Below are positions 35,700 through 47,560 of a stretch of 64,000 nt of DNA, piece after piece. The stretch's first letter is position 1. The number at the start of each line of letters is the position of its first letter. Where the stretch lies: NCBI GenBank assembly GCA_949130495.1, contig OX422222.1:275642109-275706108 (forward strand). The letters are read 5' to 3'. Both the position numbers and the translations under genes were made by a program. Source of the stretch: Sambucus nigra (taxonomy: Eukaryota > Streptophyta > Magnoliopsida > Dipsacales > Adoxaceae). The notes beneath the pieces are model-generated. The model searched no databases. It was not told the DNA's origin and saw only the letters and a program-made list of their open reading frames with translations.

Positions 35700-36894
35700 T
35701 GCTCCACGTAACGGTATGCCTTGACGATCTTAGAATGAAACCACAATACCTTCCTCCATGGTATCAAAATCCACAAGATAACTTTGCCCAGTCTTCTCTT
35801 CCAAAAGCTTCCTAACTACCCAATTACACAACCATTTTAGATAATCCCCAAACACCTGTCATGCCCCTCCATCAGATTGTGACAGATGGGTAGACGATTG
35901 GCGGCGCTGCCACAAAGGTCCCAATATTACCCTTAGAGATTAACTTAAGACCTCTATTGGAAATAAGTTGGATATAAGAGGAGGAACTATCTTTTACCAC
36001 CCCACTTGGTACAGAAGCCACCAAGGAAAATAGAAGGAAGTCTGTTGAAGGCTAACTAGTTGCACATATCGGTAATCTACCAACTACAAAATGGGATATA
36101 AGTCCCCCTTCCATGGAACAAACTAGTGAAGATATTATCATTCGTGCTCACTAAATAGTTAATCCCGTACTATTTTAAAGGTCTAAAGATAAAGACGGGT
36201 CGGATGAAGAAGTTAGGAACACTTGATAGGTAATACTCAAGAGGGGCCGCCATTTAAAATGTCTTGAAATGAATAGCATCACAAGACTCCCCTATAAAAA
36301 TTTGAATTGACCCTCATTCCAATCATCAAGACCATTCAAGGTCTCCTCTATCACCACCGTCGCAGAACTATAGTGGTAAGACATCTATGCCACTATCGTG
36401 GCTACCTGAGGATCAGTCGTTAGGTCACCCATCCCCAGTAACAGACTAGCAGTGAGACCCATGGAAATAACTCTGGAAAAACTAGCATCAGAGAAGTCAC
36501 TCTAGCACACTGAGTTCATAACCATTGGAAGGAAGATATTCCCTCCTTGGACCAATGGTTGAGTCATCGAGGGAGAAATATGAAGTAACTTAGCCAAAGA
36601 CACACAAGGAGAACGAGACAAGTCGGGCATAGTTTCCACTACACTAAGGATAACATCGAGCATTAGTGAAAACTCCTTATAAGTAAGGCACGCCTCATCT
36701 ATGCCAAATTGGAAAACATGATCTTTGAGGTACTAGAATTATAGTGTCGCCTATAGAAGATTCCAATCTATAGGCCGATTATGTCATAAGGAGACCTAAC
36801 GCAGGCTAAAGGTGTCATAGTCGACATTATAGAGGCACGTGGCCTCTAGACCTTCAAGGTAAGAAGATAAGACTTCAATCATTGGGAGAGACAT
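35700..36894 (-). pseudogene. Element A antisense gene 1, DUF7745-like
   Basis: The gene is antisense to gag-pol. It starts at ATG 36894 with MSLPMIEVLSSYLEGLEATC, then NVDYDTFSLR, NRPIDWNLL and KDHVFQFGIDEACLTYKEF. All of these align with element C at 54844-55080. Further on, DPQVATIV, ATVVIEETLNGLDDW, GSLVMLF and near the end VDFDTMEEGIVV align with C. The ILAETLNxLNxW-like core with an FG-D-xPTxEE-like segment resembles the plant family known as DUF7745; I recall the name and could not check it. The function is unknown. TATA is at 36961-36970. Many stops and frameshifts are present. Confidence 0.7.
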
Positions 36895-36960
36895 TTGCGA
36901 AAGAGAAGAAAGACACAAAATAGAGAATGTGGATGGTAGTGAAGAATTCACCCCCAAACC

Positions 36961-36970
36961 CCTTTTTATA
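36961..36970 (-). promoter_or_regulatory. TATA box of element A antisense gene 1
   Basis: TATAAAAAGG on the minus strand lies 67 bp before the ATG. Palindrome-like motifs TGCCTATCGGTA (37114-37125) and TGACGATTGACA (37139-37150) lie about 145-180 bp upstream. The same arrangement is seen in element C. Confidence 0.65.
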
Positions 36971-37526
36971 CCCAAAGGTCCTCATAAAGGACAAACCATT
37001 CGAAAGACCATCAATCCCTCTGCACCATGGTACTACATCCCTCTGCACCCATGGTACTACAACTATACAGAAAGTGCAATCAAAACCAAAGGAGTGATTT
37101 GACTCGACCCTTATACCGATAGGCAGGACAAAGGGTATGTCAATCGTCAACCCCCATGCTTTAGGAAAATTTATTTTTCCTCTTTTTCCCAAAAATCAAT
37201 TTTTAAAACTTCTTACTTTGAAAAAAGTTAATCCCTAGGTTATCCCTCTTCTCATTACTTCATTTTTCATAAAATAAACGTTTTTTTCAAAACCATTTTC
37301 AGACTTATCCCCACCTATATAGATAAATGAGAAATCTCAGCAGAAAATTAAAGTGCATATAGAATAAGTTACTAAATCAAGAAAAAATGCCAAAAATAAA
37401 TGCATTTTTCATATATAATCCCTTTTTAGCATTATTACATTTTTTGTAGGAACAAAAGAAAAGGTAAAAAAGGAATAAAATAGGACACTTCCCAAACCCT
37501 CCCTCAAAAACCTCTCAAACCAACCC

Positions 37527-39680
37527 TCAGCCTTCACGGTGCACGTGCTTACCCCTGCGATGGGCGGTGGACCCTCCACTACCAGAGACTGAACCCTCAT
37601 CAAAAGTAGCTGATGGCACCATATAGGAAGTGGACTAATTTTTCACATAGGCAGATATAGATGCCATCCTGTCCTTGATATCCTGCAACCAATTTGTCGA
37701 CACCCATGCAGTCTGCAAGGAGGAAGAAAAACAAAAAAAAGACAGAAGTCAAGCAGGTCAACAAAGAGCAAGGAAAAATAAAGCGGGAAACAGGAAATAA
37801 AAAAAAGAGAAAGAAGATAAGTATACCTTAAGATGGAGTTCATGATGAAGAAGGATCGTCAACCCAGCTACCGATGCATGAGGATGATGGGGCACCCCCA
37901 ACATTTCCCTACTACTCAACCTGGAGTGATAAGAATAAAGAGTGACCTAACTAAGATGAGCCTCCTCTGTCACTGTAGTTGCATCACCTCATGTGTTGTG
38001 GATCGATGCCATCAGTGTGAAGGTACCCCTATCCGAAGCAATGGCATGTGGATGCATGTTGTCCATGTCATAAATGCAGCGTGGCATCAACCAACTAGTA
38101 ATGATATCTAGGTAGGCATAACTCGCTACCTTATCAGTGTTGAGCATGCATGGATCGCCTATCATCGCCACCACCCTGACATCATCTATCATCTCTCTCA
38201 CCTGCCTCATGAACTCCGAGGACGCCAAAGGTGGTACCTCCACCTCCTCCTCCACAATCTTCCTTAAAACTCTCTCTCTAAGGTACGAAACGTATTCAAA
38301 CTCATGTGCCAGTAGACGTCAAATTAGCGCGTGCATACTTGTAACTGCCATGGCCTACGAGGAAATACTGCAAGGGTAAAAAGGTTACCTATATCCATAA
38401 CAAAGAATTAGTATCCACCCAAAAATAAAGATGACAAAAAACTAAGAAAATGACAAAAGCTAACCTGATCTCTCATTATGTTGTACAAAGCCTTTTGTAC
38501 GTCCTCTAGAGATAAGATTAGTTAAACTTCCTATTCAACTTTCGCCACCGGTACATCCTATTGAAGATGCCAAACCATTATCCTTCAGGGACTCCAATCC
38601 CACATTGCACCGTATTACCTCGTAAAACCATGTTTACAAGAATATAAAAAATAAAATAAAAAAAAAGGAAACAAAAATGGACTTCAAGAAAATAAAGGAA
38701 AATAAATGTAAAGTTACCTCCAAAAGGTATGTGGGTCTTGTAAAAGTCTACTGACAGCCTCGACTGAATGTGTCCAAATAATCTTAAAGGGATGCTAGAG
38801 TAAAGCTCCTCCAATTGTATAGACGTATATCCGGAATGATCCGCAAAAGGGGAAAAACTAGAGATGAATGGTATCTCCACTCATTACCACCATAAATCCC
38901 CCAATCAAAAGAAAAATAAAGAAAAGGGATATCTGTAACACTTACCTCCCATCCATCACATCAATCTGCCTATTTAGCAGTGTCTCCTTTAATAAATAAA
39001 TACGGATAGAATCCCCTGACACTATTCTACCAACATCCCTCAAACTAGCTCACACAGACTTTTGTATGACCCACAAAGTACAGTGAACCATAATTTAATG
39101 CCCATCGTAATCTAGACTATCAGCTATTGAACATCCAAGGGAGTAACGTTCATCTCCCAAATCCCCAAATGGAACGTGTGGGTGGTGTCCCACCACTTCT
39201 ACCCAAAAGCACACAATATCGTAGAAGAGTGTGGCGTCTCATCTTGGGTACCAATCAAAGGACCAAACTCGATAAACGATAACATCCAATGAACCATGTT
39301 AGGAAGATGGTCCCAAATGACCTTCAACCCAGTCGTATCCCAAGACTGGATGCTTGAAGAAGTTGTATCAGTCTATAAAAAATTCAAAGAAAACCCTCCA
39401 TTAGCCTAAGAACAAGAAGAAGAGAAGAAAAAATGAAAGGGAAAACCAAAGGTCAAAATACTCACATATCCATTAGAGTTCTCTACCCTTTTTGAATAAT
39501 AGTTCTCGGGTTCGTGCAAAAAAAGCTTCTCATTATCAACCGACTGAAAGGAGTTATAGGCATTTTTAATTCCTGGCACAAGTGGCACCATTACCCTCCA
39601 TTACATGCCTTCCCAATTATCGACAGACACCCACTTATTGTTAACTTTACTAGAATTCGTTCTATTTTAAAGTCTTGAAG
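37527..39680 (-). pseudogene. Element A antisense gene 2, PMD-like with four introns
   Basis: A plant mobile domain (PMD)-like gene in antisense to pol. Exons run about 39680-39466, 39372-38718, 38633-38465, 38367-37827 and 37712-37527. Exon 1 has KWVSVDNWEG and ends in SNGY followed by GTGAG. Exon 2 has WDTTHTFHLGIWEMNVTP and LRIIPDIRLYNW and ends TYLLE. Exon 3 starts TWFYEVI. Exon 4 has RVVAMIGDPCMLNTD. Exon 5 ends in a Ser/Gly then basic tail (GKHVHREG). All junctions match those of element C; the intron 2 acceptor is AA instead of AG. Stops are present. PMD proteins (MAIL1/MAIN relatives) act in silencing in plants, but the role here is unknown. Confidence 0.8.
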
Positions 39681-39765
39681 AAACAAGGACTTAGGAGAGA
39701 CTCTTAGAAAGAGAAAGTAAGAAAATTCATTCACTTCAATGTGAGAAAAATATGGACGGGTCACC

Positions 39766-39776
39766 TCTTTTTATAG
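39766..39776 (-). promoter_or_regulatory. TATA box of element A antisense gene 2
   Basis: CTATAAAAAGA on the minus strand. Upstream, on the + strand at 39789-39904, lie repeated palindrome-like motifs TGTCGATCGATA, TGTCGATAAGCA and CCTATCGATAG. Confidence 0.65.
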
Positions 39777-40209
39777 AGCTAAGGGGCATGTCGATCGATA
39801 GCCCCTTAAACATGCGATCGATAGTGGCCCTTCACCTTCCCTGAGAAGACTAGGAGTCCGTGCCCTATGTCGATAAGCACCTACCCAAACCCGCCTATCG
39901 ATAGTCCCCTCTATATTTCTTCCCAAAAATGCAAAAAAAAAAAAATTCCAAAAATTCCCCAGAAATTTTTCAAAAATTCCCATAAAATCCTGAAAAAATA
40001 TAAAACATTATTTTCCCCAAGAAAACCAGATTTTGAGCACTAAGCCCCTTAAATAATCTCAAAATCCATAATGGATCTATTTCACACTCTTATCATTAAC
40101 ATACTCCCCAGTGGAAGCATAAATCTACACAATCCCTAGCGGAATCGAAAGTCAACACCTTCCCCCAACGAAAGTAATCTCCACAAACTATAACTTATAA
40201 GTCCTCAAA

Positions 40210-40830
40210 TTTACCTCAACCAACAAAATTGGTCATCCCAACTTCAAATGATCATAATTGACATCGATCCAAAAACTTGGTCAACCTAACTTTAGGTCCA
40301 TAGAATTAACCTCAACCCGCAGAATTGGTCGCCCGTCTTTAGGTTCGTAGAATTGACCTTGACTCGCAGAATTTGTCAGCCCAACTTTAGGTCCGTAAAA
40401 TTGATGTCGAACTACAAAATTAGTCATCCTAACTTCAGGTCCTCTGCATTGAACTTGACCAACAAAATTTGTCACCCTAACTTTAGGTATGTCGAATTGA
40501 CCTTGGCCCCCAGAATTATTGCCCCTCTTTTGGTCCTTAGAATTAACCTCGACTCACTAAATTGGTCACTACACTCCTTAAGTCCACTAAATTAACCTTG
40601 GCCCCAGAATCGATCTCCCAACTCAAGGTCTGCATAATTTACCTCTACCCTCTAAATTAGTCGCTACATTCCTTGGTCCACAGAATAAACCTCAATACTT
40701 ATTAAGTCCTTAGAACTTTTACTTCTGAATCGATCGCTACACCCCATAGGTCCTCAAAATTGACCTTGACCTACTGAATCATTCATCCCTATATAGATCC
40801 TTAGATTTGATCTCGTCTCTCTGAATCGTT
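40210..40830 (+). repeat. Element A tandem repeat array, ~47-bp unit
   Basis: Phrases like CAGAATTGGTC, ACTTTAGGTCC and GTAGAATTGACCTTGAC recur every 45-51 bp, for example at 40320, 40367, 40418 and 40463. The array is homologous in reverse to 50560-51010 of element C. Such 3' untranslated arrays are known from Tat-type elements. Confidence 0.8.
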
Positions 40831-40913
40831 TACCCTCATCCCTTAGGTCCACCTTTTCAAGTGTTTATGTGGTGTCTACCTTTCGAGGGTCTTCACTCAT
40901 TCCAAACTCGCAT

Positions 40914-40925
40914 ATCGAGGGACTT
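40914..40925 (+). promoter_or_regulatory. Element A polypurine tract
   Basis: ATCGAGGGACTT abuts the 3' LTR. The equivalent in element C is GTCGAGGGGATC, which supports both calls. Confidence 0.75.
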
Positions 40926-42957
40926 TGTATACACCCCATCCTAGGACCCCTAAAGCACCTCCTTATATCCATAGAACTCATCTGTTCACCATAAACCCTA
41001 GGTTATACTATGAGTAATGTTTTAGAGGCCACCAATTCTCTCGATCCCCATTTAACTCTAGTTAACTCTCTAGCTTGAGTGAAGCTCAATGAACCCTCTA
41101 AGGGCTCAGAATACCCATTCTAAGGGTACATCCTGTGTGCGAATCGGCCTTATAATTCGGATGAATGGTCCATTTTAATCAGAGTACTAATCTAGAGGCC
41201 ACTAGGTACTCTCGGGCCCCTTAGACTTTGATCAATCTTCCTCTTTAGCAAAGCTCAACAAATCTTTGAAGGGCTTTGAATACCCTTTTCAACGGTCCAT
41301 CCCATGCATGAATTGACTTTACAGTTTAAACGAACGACCCATTTTACTCTGAAGGTCATCGAGCGGTTCAAAACCCCATTTGACCTTGTTAGCTTTCCAA
41401 ACTGAGCGAAGCTCAATGATATCTCAAAGGTCAGTGAATTCCATTTTAAGCAGTCCATTCCATGTGCAAATTGGCTTTACAGTTCGAACGAATGATCCGT
41501 TGTCATTAAAAAACCTCTCATCTAGAGACCATCAGACACTTCCAGTCCCCGTTTGACTTTAGTCAACTCCTAGACCCGGGAATGGCTCAATGGATTCTTA
41601 AATGACTCTGAATTCCTTTTCCAATGGTTCACCACATGCTTGATTTGAACTTACGATTTTTATATTATTCGCATTTTTCCAAAAAAATACAACATTGCGG
41701 ATTGCCAATAGGTACCCGAGGATCCTTGCCAATTAGCAGTATGTCCTTTTCCTTGCCCACCATTTCAGGCCTTATGCCGATAGGTAGTCCAACGTCCAAG
41801 CCATCGGCACCCCATTGGCCCCTATAAAATGGTGATGACCTCACCCTACCACACAACCTTAGAGCCCTCCTAGAAAATCAGAAAACATTCTCCTCGTAGT
41901 CAGAGCATTTCCCTTTTCGAAAATGTTCATTTTCTCACATTCGCTTACCCCACCTCCTTAACTCACTTGGTAATTCACCTCACCTCTCTACATAACTTCC
42001 ACATCACCTCAAAATCAGTACCTTTGCATCCGAAAGTCAGCAACAAGCATCCATAAGGAGGTCTATTTCTCAACCTCTTTCTCTACTTTATCCATTTTTA
42101 AGTGTTATTCGTCTAATTTTATTTTGTGATTTTGTTTCATTATATCACTAGTCTCTACTCTTTATTAGTAGTATTGCACATAATCTATTTTCATTAAAAA
42201 AAAGGCAAAAAACGGGTTTATCCTTAAACTCCAAGAGAGGGACTTCCATTTTTACGCCTTCACTCTTAAAACACATTTTCCTCACATACACATAAGATGA
42301 GTCCCACATTTGTATTTATGGGTTGAACCCCACCCTTATGATGTTTTTGCTCTACGTAGACTTTGACGCCCCTTGAGTTGTGTAGGTTTCTTAGTCCAAT
42401 CTAGAGATTCGAGTCCTCCCTTTTTCATTGTATATATCTTCTATATCTTATTATATCTATTTCGTGAGTTATAAACTCCTATATACTTGTGTTTTATCTG
42501 ATGTACACATTCTCTCTCCCATAGCCATTTGTGATTCAGTAACACTTACATCATATTTTTATCATTATTTTTGGGAACACTCCTATGGATGAATCTGCTT
42601 CGTCCCATCCATGACGCTAGTTGGATGATTCCCTTCTCTCATAACTTATATTATACACATGTTCACACACATCACGAAGTTAAAAAGGAGAAGATTAACA
42701 TTAGACCATGAGAGATCAAAAGGGCGGAATGGGTGCCTAACACCTTCCCATTCTGTAAATTCATCCCCAAACCTTTGAATTATTTGGTTTTGCATGCATC
42801 AATTTGACCTTGATGTTTTTCTCTCAAGGCGTCCACATTATTTTGACTATTGTGAGATAAATAGGTTGGCGACTCTATCTCGTCACCTTACCCCCATTTG
42901 ATGATGACCGAATCCATATCCGTACGTATCAGAGGAATCTGACCCTAAATGGCCACA
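40926..42957 (+). repeat. Element A 3' LTR
   Basis: 2032 bp, TGTATACACC to GGCCACA, the partner of 3056-5023. It contains the U3 repeats (about 41060-41650), palindrome-like TGCCAATAGGTA (41703), TGCCAATTAGCA (41727) and TGCCGATAGGTA (41775), and the TATA box at 41823. B gag resumes directly after it. Confidence 0.85.
41823..41830 (+). promoter_or_regulatory. TATA box of element A 3' LTR
   Basis: TATAAAAT in the position equivalent to 3953 of the 5' LTR. The palindrome-like motifs listed for this LTR lie 12-120 bp upstream. Confidence 0.7.
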
Positions 42958-43480
42958 ATGATAGGAAGTATTATGAAACATACATTGAGGTTTAAGATTG
43001 CTCCTAGAAGGTCATTATGGCCTCATTCAAGATCGGGTTGCCCATCAAATCTATGTTGGATCAATATCTCACAAAGAAGGAGACAGACAAAATCGATGAC
43101 CTCAAGTTATGAATAAAAATTATGAGAAGGTGGTAGATGTGATCACTAAAACCCAGAACAACAACAGTCACTCAAAGATGACCAAAAATGGTGATAAAGA
43201 GAACTTACACAAGATAGGCGACAAGAAGTAGAATGGGAGATCAAATAATGGAGATAAGGCAAATCTTGTCAAGGATTTCCATGTGATCAATACCTTGTTT
43301 AAGAAATATATTTATAGGATCTTGAGTAAAATAAAGGATCATCAGTTCCTCAAATGGATAAATAATATGGGGGACCCGATAAAGAGGAATAATGCGCTCA
43401 GATACGAATATAGATTATTCACGGAGTAAAGAACATGGGCACAAAATGGAGAACTGTAAAGCCCATAAGTCACATGTGGA
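42958..43480 (+). pseudogene. Element B gag, 3' fragment
   Basis: The frame resumes with DRKYYETYIEV, then MASFKIGLPIKSMLDQYLTKKE, the end of a Retrotrans_gag domain. LSKIKDHQFLKWIN at 43320 matches the VLxxIKDxPxFKWP motif that precedes the zinc knuckle. The knuckle itself (about 43395-43460) has lost its cysteines. Many stops are present. Confidence 0.7.
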
Positions 43481-44130
43481 AGTATTGTCCTAAGTTTACC
43501 ACTTGAGAAATTATTGGGAGAAAAAGAGAAATGTCATTGACATCAACTTAAAGCCTGACAATGTCCTAACAAATGACGAGATAGGACATGAGTTTGTTGT
43601 CGTCCACGACATTTCAAGCACTAACGGATGTCCTAAACTATAATGTGATAGGACATAAATTTACAATCATATATGATGCCTCAAGCCCAAAGAATATTTA
43701 AGGCAATGTCGTTTGGGGAGAACTGAAGAAAGTCACCGCTATGATGGAACCATTCCAAATCGATCCTGGTAAGATTCCAACTGGAAATAATCAATGCACA
43801 AAAGGCATAAATTACATTAAGCGCATAGTATTCACGAAGGATGGACTGATCATAGTTAGGACTCTGTATCATGATGTAGTAGTAATCTCACTCAAGATTT
43901 TAAACTGGGGTGTAGATAAGTTACTAGTTAATAAGGGAAGCTCCTTGGAGGTTATTTGCCTATAGATATTTAAAAAACTTAATCTCAAGATAGAGGATTT
44001 GAAATAAGCGACCATCACTTTAGTCGACTTTGCTAGAAAGATGAATATGCAACTGAGAAAGGTGGTTCTGCTCATCCAAACTGGGAATATCTTAATTCTC
44101 CTTATACCATTATGCATTGAAGAGGATGGT
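43481..44130 (+). pseudogene. Element B aspartic protease
   Basis: The protease region is seen at 43840-44110: HDVVVISLKILNWGVDKLLVNKGSSLEVI, then KIEDLKXATITLVDFARKM and VLLIQTGN. The usual active site VDQGSS reads VNKGSS, so the catalytic Asp is replaced by Asn. The stretch before it, 43481-43830, is a degraded linker. Confidence 0.65.
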
Positions 44131-44439
44131 TGCATGTTAGGCAAGTTATCTCCTTCACTTATCACCAGAAGCTCAAATGCGTCACGGGCTAAGGGATAAC
44201 GGATACTAGAGGAAACCAAGTAATTTTCTAGCAGTGCTTTAGCACCGCCATTATGCCTAAACGGGAGAAGAAAAAGGAGAAAGAGATTGACTTTGAGCCG
44301 ACTAAGGATGGACCCACATCATCCAAATAGAAACTAAAGTATGGCATACCGGGGGTAAAAGAGAAATGGGTGGCCCTCGGATACAAGGTCATGAAACCAT
44401 TATAAGAGGTGTTGTGCAACAATTCACGCCTAGAGAAGA

Positions 44440-45330
44440 AATTCTTGATGGTATATCACTTACCTATAAGGAAAGAGAAGTATTAATCTCTCTACTTAAG
44501 TAAAATCGAGATGTGTTTTCTTGGAAGTATTATGATATTCCCGAGATCAACCCTAAAGTCATATGTCATGGACATCATGTGAACTTGACATACCCGCCAA
44601 TCAAGCAAAAAATCTCGCCAAATAGCCCCAAAAAAGGTAAAGTCCATGGAAGAGGAAGTAGGGAAAATTATGGAGGCAATGACCATTAAAGAAGTTTAAT
44701 TCCCTAAATGGCTATTAAGCCCTATAGTAGTAAAGAAAAGTAGTGGAGAGTGTGCATAAACTTCACCCACCTCCATAAAGCTTATCCCAAAGATTACTTT
44801 TTCTTATTGAAAATTGACAAATTAGTTGATGCCATGACTAGCCACGAACGAATGAGTTTTTTTGATGCGTACTGAGGGTTCCATCGAATTTTCCTTTTTG
44901 TCCCATATCAAAACAAGACATCACTCATCAAAACTCTCGGACTATATTGTTATAAAATCATGCCATTTGGTCTGAAGAACTCAGGAACTATGTATCAACA
45001 TCCAGTCCCCAAAATGTTTAAAGAACATATAGGCGACACCATGCAAGTCTACATAGATGACATGCTTGTTAAAAACAAGAATAAATTTGAACACCTACTG
45101 GACTTGAAAAAAAATTCTGAGCTCCTCATATACTATAGAATGAAGATCGACATAGCCAAGTTCTCTTTTAGAGTCCAATCTAAGAAGTTTCTTTGGTACT
45201 TGGTCAACCAAAAGGGCATTTAATCCAACCCTGAGAAGATCATGGCAATCAACTATGTTCATCCACCAAAGACACTTTGCAATATTCAAAGGTTAATAAG
45301 AATATTAGAAACTCTTAATCGTTACATCTC
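44440..45330 (+). pseudogene. Element B reverse transcriptase
   Basis: An N-terminal segment DVFSWKYYDIPEINP is followed by MEEEVGKIMEAMTIKEV, FPKWLLSPIVVKKSSGE, MPFGLKNSGTMYQ and the catalytic QVYIDDMLVKN at about 45046. The box YIDD is intact. The domain ends in FLWYLVNQKGI with a stop, then NPEKI. The region 44740-44930 is degraded. Confidence 0.8.
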
Positions 45331-46360
45331 TAAATCTTCCAAGAAGTGCTAATCATTCTTTCAGCTATTGAAGAAAGAGAGAGGCTTAACATGGAATAAG
45401 GAATGATCAAAGGCACTCGATGAAATAAAAACATACCTGAGCCAAAAGCCTTTGCTCGTAATACCAAATTTGGGAGATCCACTCTACTTATATCTTGAGA
45501 TATTTGACTATGCATTTAACTCGGTCTTGATGTGCAAAAAGTAGGGGATCCAGGATCCTATTTACTATGTCAGTAAAATGTTCCTCAACGCTGAGAAATG
45601 GTAACTTCCACTTAAGAAGTTATCCTAATCTCTGGTTATGGATTCTAGAAAATTTGAGCATTAATTTGAAGCTCATTCAATCATGATCATCACCCCTTTC
45701 CCATTTAAGGCACACTACAGAAAAACTGACCTATCTGGACGAATGTCCAAATGGTCAGTGGAACTTGGAAGGTTTGATATTCACTATCAATCAAGGACTA
45801 AAATAAAAGGGCAAGTAATGCCTTGAGTTTATAAGGGGAGAAAGGCCCAATGATATTGACTTCACTGACTAGGTAACCAGTTAATAGTTTGACCAGTTCA
45901 TAAAGTTGACCCTGTTTGTGGATGAAGAATCTAATTTAAGAGGGAAGGAGTGAAAATTTTACTCATTTCTCCTGAGAAGAATATAATCGAATAAGGCTTC
46001 AGACTTAGCTTTGAAACATCTAAAAATTAAGTTGGGTATGAATCTTTCATCATCGGGTTACATAAAGCTCATCTCTAGGAAAAAGTGACCTCAATGTCTA
46101 CTATGACTCAAAGATGTATCCAATAAAGTATTAGGAGAGTACATTGCCAAATATGAGATAATGTCAACATATCTACATTTCACCCATGACCTAATTTCTA
46201 GGTTTAAAAAGATCCACAATAAATAATTCCTTTGGGAGAACAATAATCATGCCGATGCCTTAGCCACTCTCGGTTCAAAAGTAGACTCAGATCTTAAAAG
46301 AACTATTAAGATAGAGTTCCTTGCCCAACCTAATATCACGAGACCAAAAGTCACTGAGCG
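45331..46360 (+). pseudogene. Element B RNase H region
   Basis: Segments FFQLLKKERGLTWN, ALDEIKTYLSQKPLLVIP, DPLYLYLEIFDYAFNSVLM and IYYVSKMFLNAEKW match the RT connection and RNase H of Tat-type pol. LSGRMSKWSVELGRFDIHYQS at about 45735 is also conserved. A second RNase H follows in degraded form, with NNNHADALATL-like LATLGS near 46260. Confidence 0.7.
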
Positions 46361-47560
46361 ATTCCTCATTATCTAGAAATCTTGCAGTTAGATGGATCCG
46401 ATCACAACTTACTTGCAAGAGAACAACCTATATCCCATCAGGACAAGATAAAAGATGATTATTTTTACTTATCAATTGAAGGAAAAATATATATGACATC
46501 TTTCACAGGTCCCTACCTTCAACGTGTGCACCCAAATGAAGTCGACCAACTCTTGTACGAACTTCATGACGGTATCTAGGGAAGTGATGTAGGGGGAGAT
46601 CTTTGGTTTCCAGAGTAATTAAAAAAGGTTATTGGTGGACATACATACAGAAGGATGGCGTATCCTACATCAAAAGCTGTGAGCATTGTCAAAATTTCTC
46701 ACTCACGCTCCATCAACCGTTCAACAACTTTAAATCATTAACTAACCCATGGTTGTTTTCTCAGTGGGGGTTGGACATCATGGGCCCATTATCTATAGCA
46801 CCAGGAAATTGTAAGTATCTCCTTGTCGTCATAGACTTTCAGAAAGAGGATTAAAGATGAACCGTGGGTTAACATAAGAGAAACTGATATGATCGGATTC
46901 AATCAGGACAATGTCGTGACCCGTTTTGATGTGCCGAGAATGATCATCACATATGTTAGGACATAATTAAAAGCAGTCCATTTCAAAGATTATCTGACAA
47001 CCATTTCATCAAGATCCACTTCAACTCGGTGGCCTATCCCCAGAGAAATGGGCATTCTGAAACTTATAACAAGACAATGCTCGATGGCATGAAGAAGAGG
47101 TCGGATAAGAAAAAAAGTTTCTTGAATGGATGATCTTCCCCACTTCCTATAGGCATATCTCACTGTGCCCTGGAGGATGATTGGGGAAATGCCTTTTACA
47201 TTTTCCTATTGGATTGAATCCATAATACCTTCAGAAGATGGCTTGCCAACCATAAAGACTATCATCACCGACCAAAACTTTACTAGATAAATCATAAGGA
47301 CTAAGCTCGACTTAGTCGATGAATGTAATGAATAAGCCTTAATAAATTTAGCTTCCTACCAACAACAGTTGGCTAAGCAACAAATTCGTTATCCCAAGAA
47401 GGTTCCAGGTTGAGGACTATGTCCTCGAGAAAGTGCTCGATAGTGAGAGAAATCCATCAGATGGAAAGTTAGGTCCTAACTAGGAAGAACCGTTCAAGTC
47501 ATTGGGGGAAATCTACAAGGATCACACCATTTGGAAAGAATAAGGGGAAGGGAGATTCCT
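46361..47560 (+). pseudogene. Element B integrase
   Basis: The pre-integrase region has YLQRVHPNEVDQLLYELHDGI. The zinc domain has GGRSLVSRVIKKGYWW and SCEHCQNFS. The core starts FSQWGLDIMGPLSIAPGN and LLVVIDF. A later segment FDVPRMIITY belongs to the core, and a C-terminal FQVEDYVLEKVLDSERNPSDGKLGPN ends near 47560. Core residues are hard to follow because of frameshifts. Confidence 0.75.

Larger units (their letters stand above)
3056..42957 (+). mobile_element. Element A: Tat-lineage Ty3/gypsy retrotransposon with two antisense genes, host of elements D, E and F
   Basis: It has a 5' LTR at 3056-5023, a PBS at 5025-5040, degraded gag and RT, two RNase H domains and an integrase that is cut by element D at 10938 and resumes at 34256. 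Then come two minus-strand genes (35700-36894 and 37527-39680), a tandem array, a PPT and a 3' LTR at 40926-42957. Element C at the right of the window has the same organisation. The second RNase H, the long 3' region and the antisense genes point to the Tat lineage (Ogre/Retand-like). The exact subclade is not settled. Without the nested D-F block the element would be about 16.6 kb. Confidence 0.85.

Noticed and set aside
40926..42957. A solo LTR unrelated to element A
   Set aside because: The PPT before it, the matching 5' LTR at 3056 and the continuity of B gag across the element show that it is A's 3' LTR.
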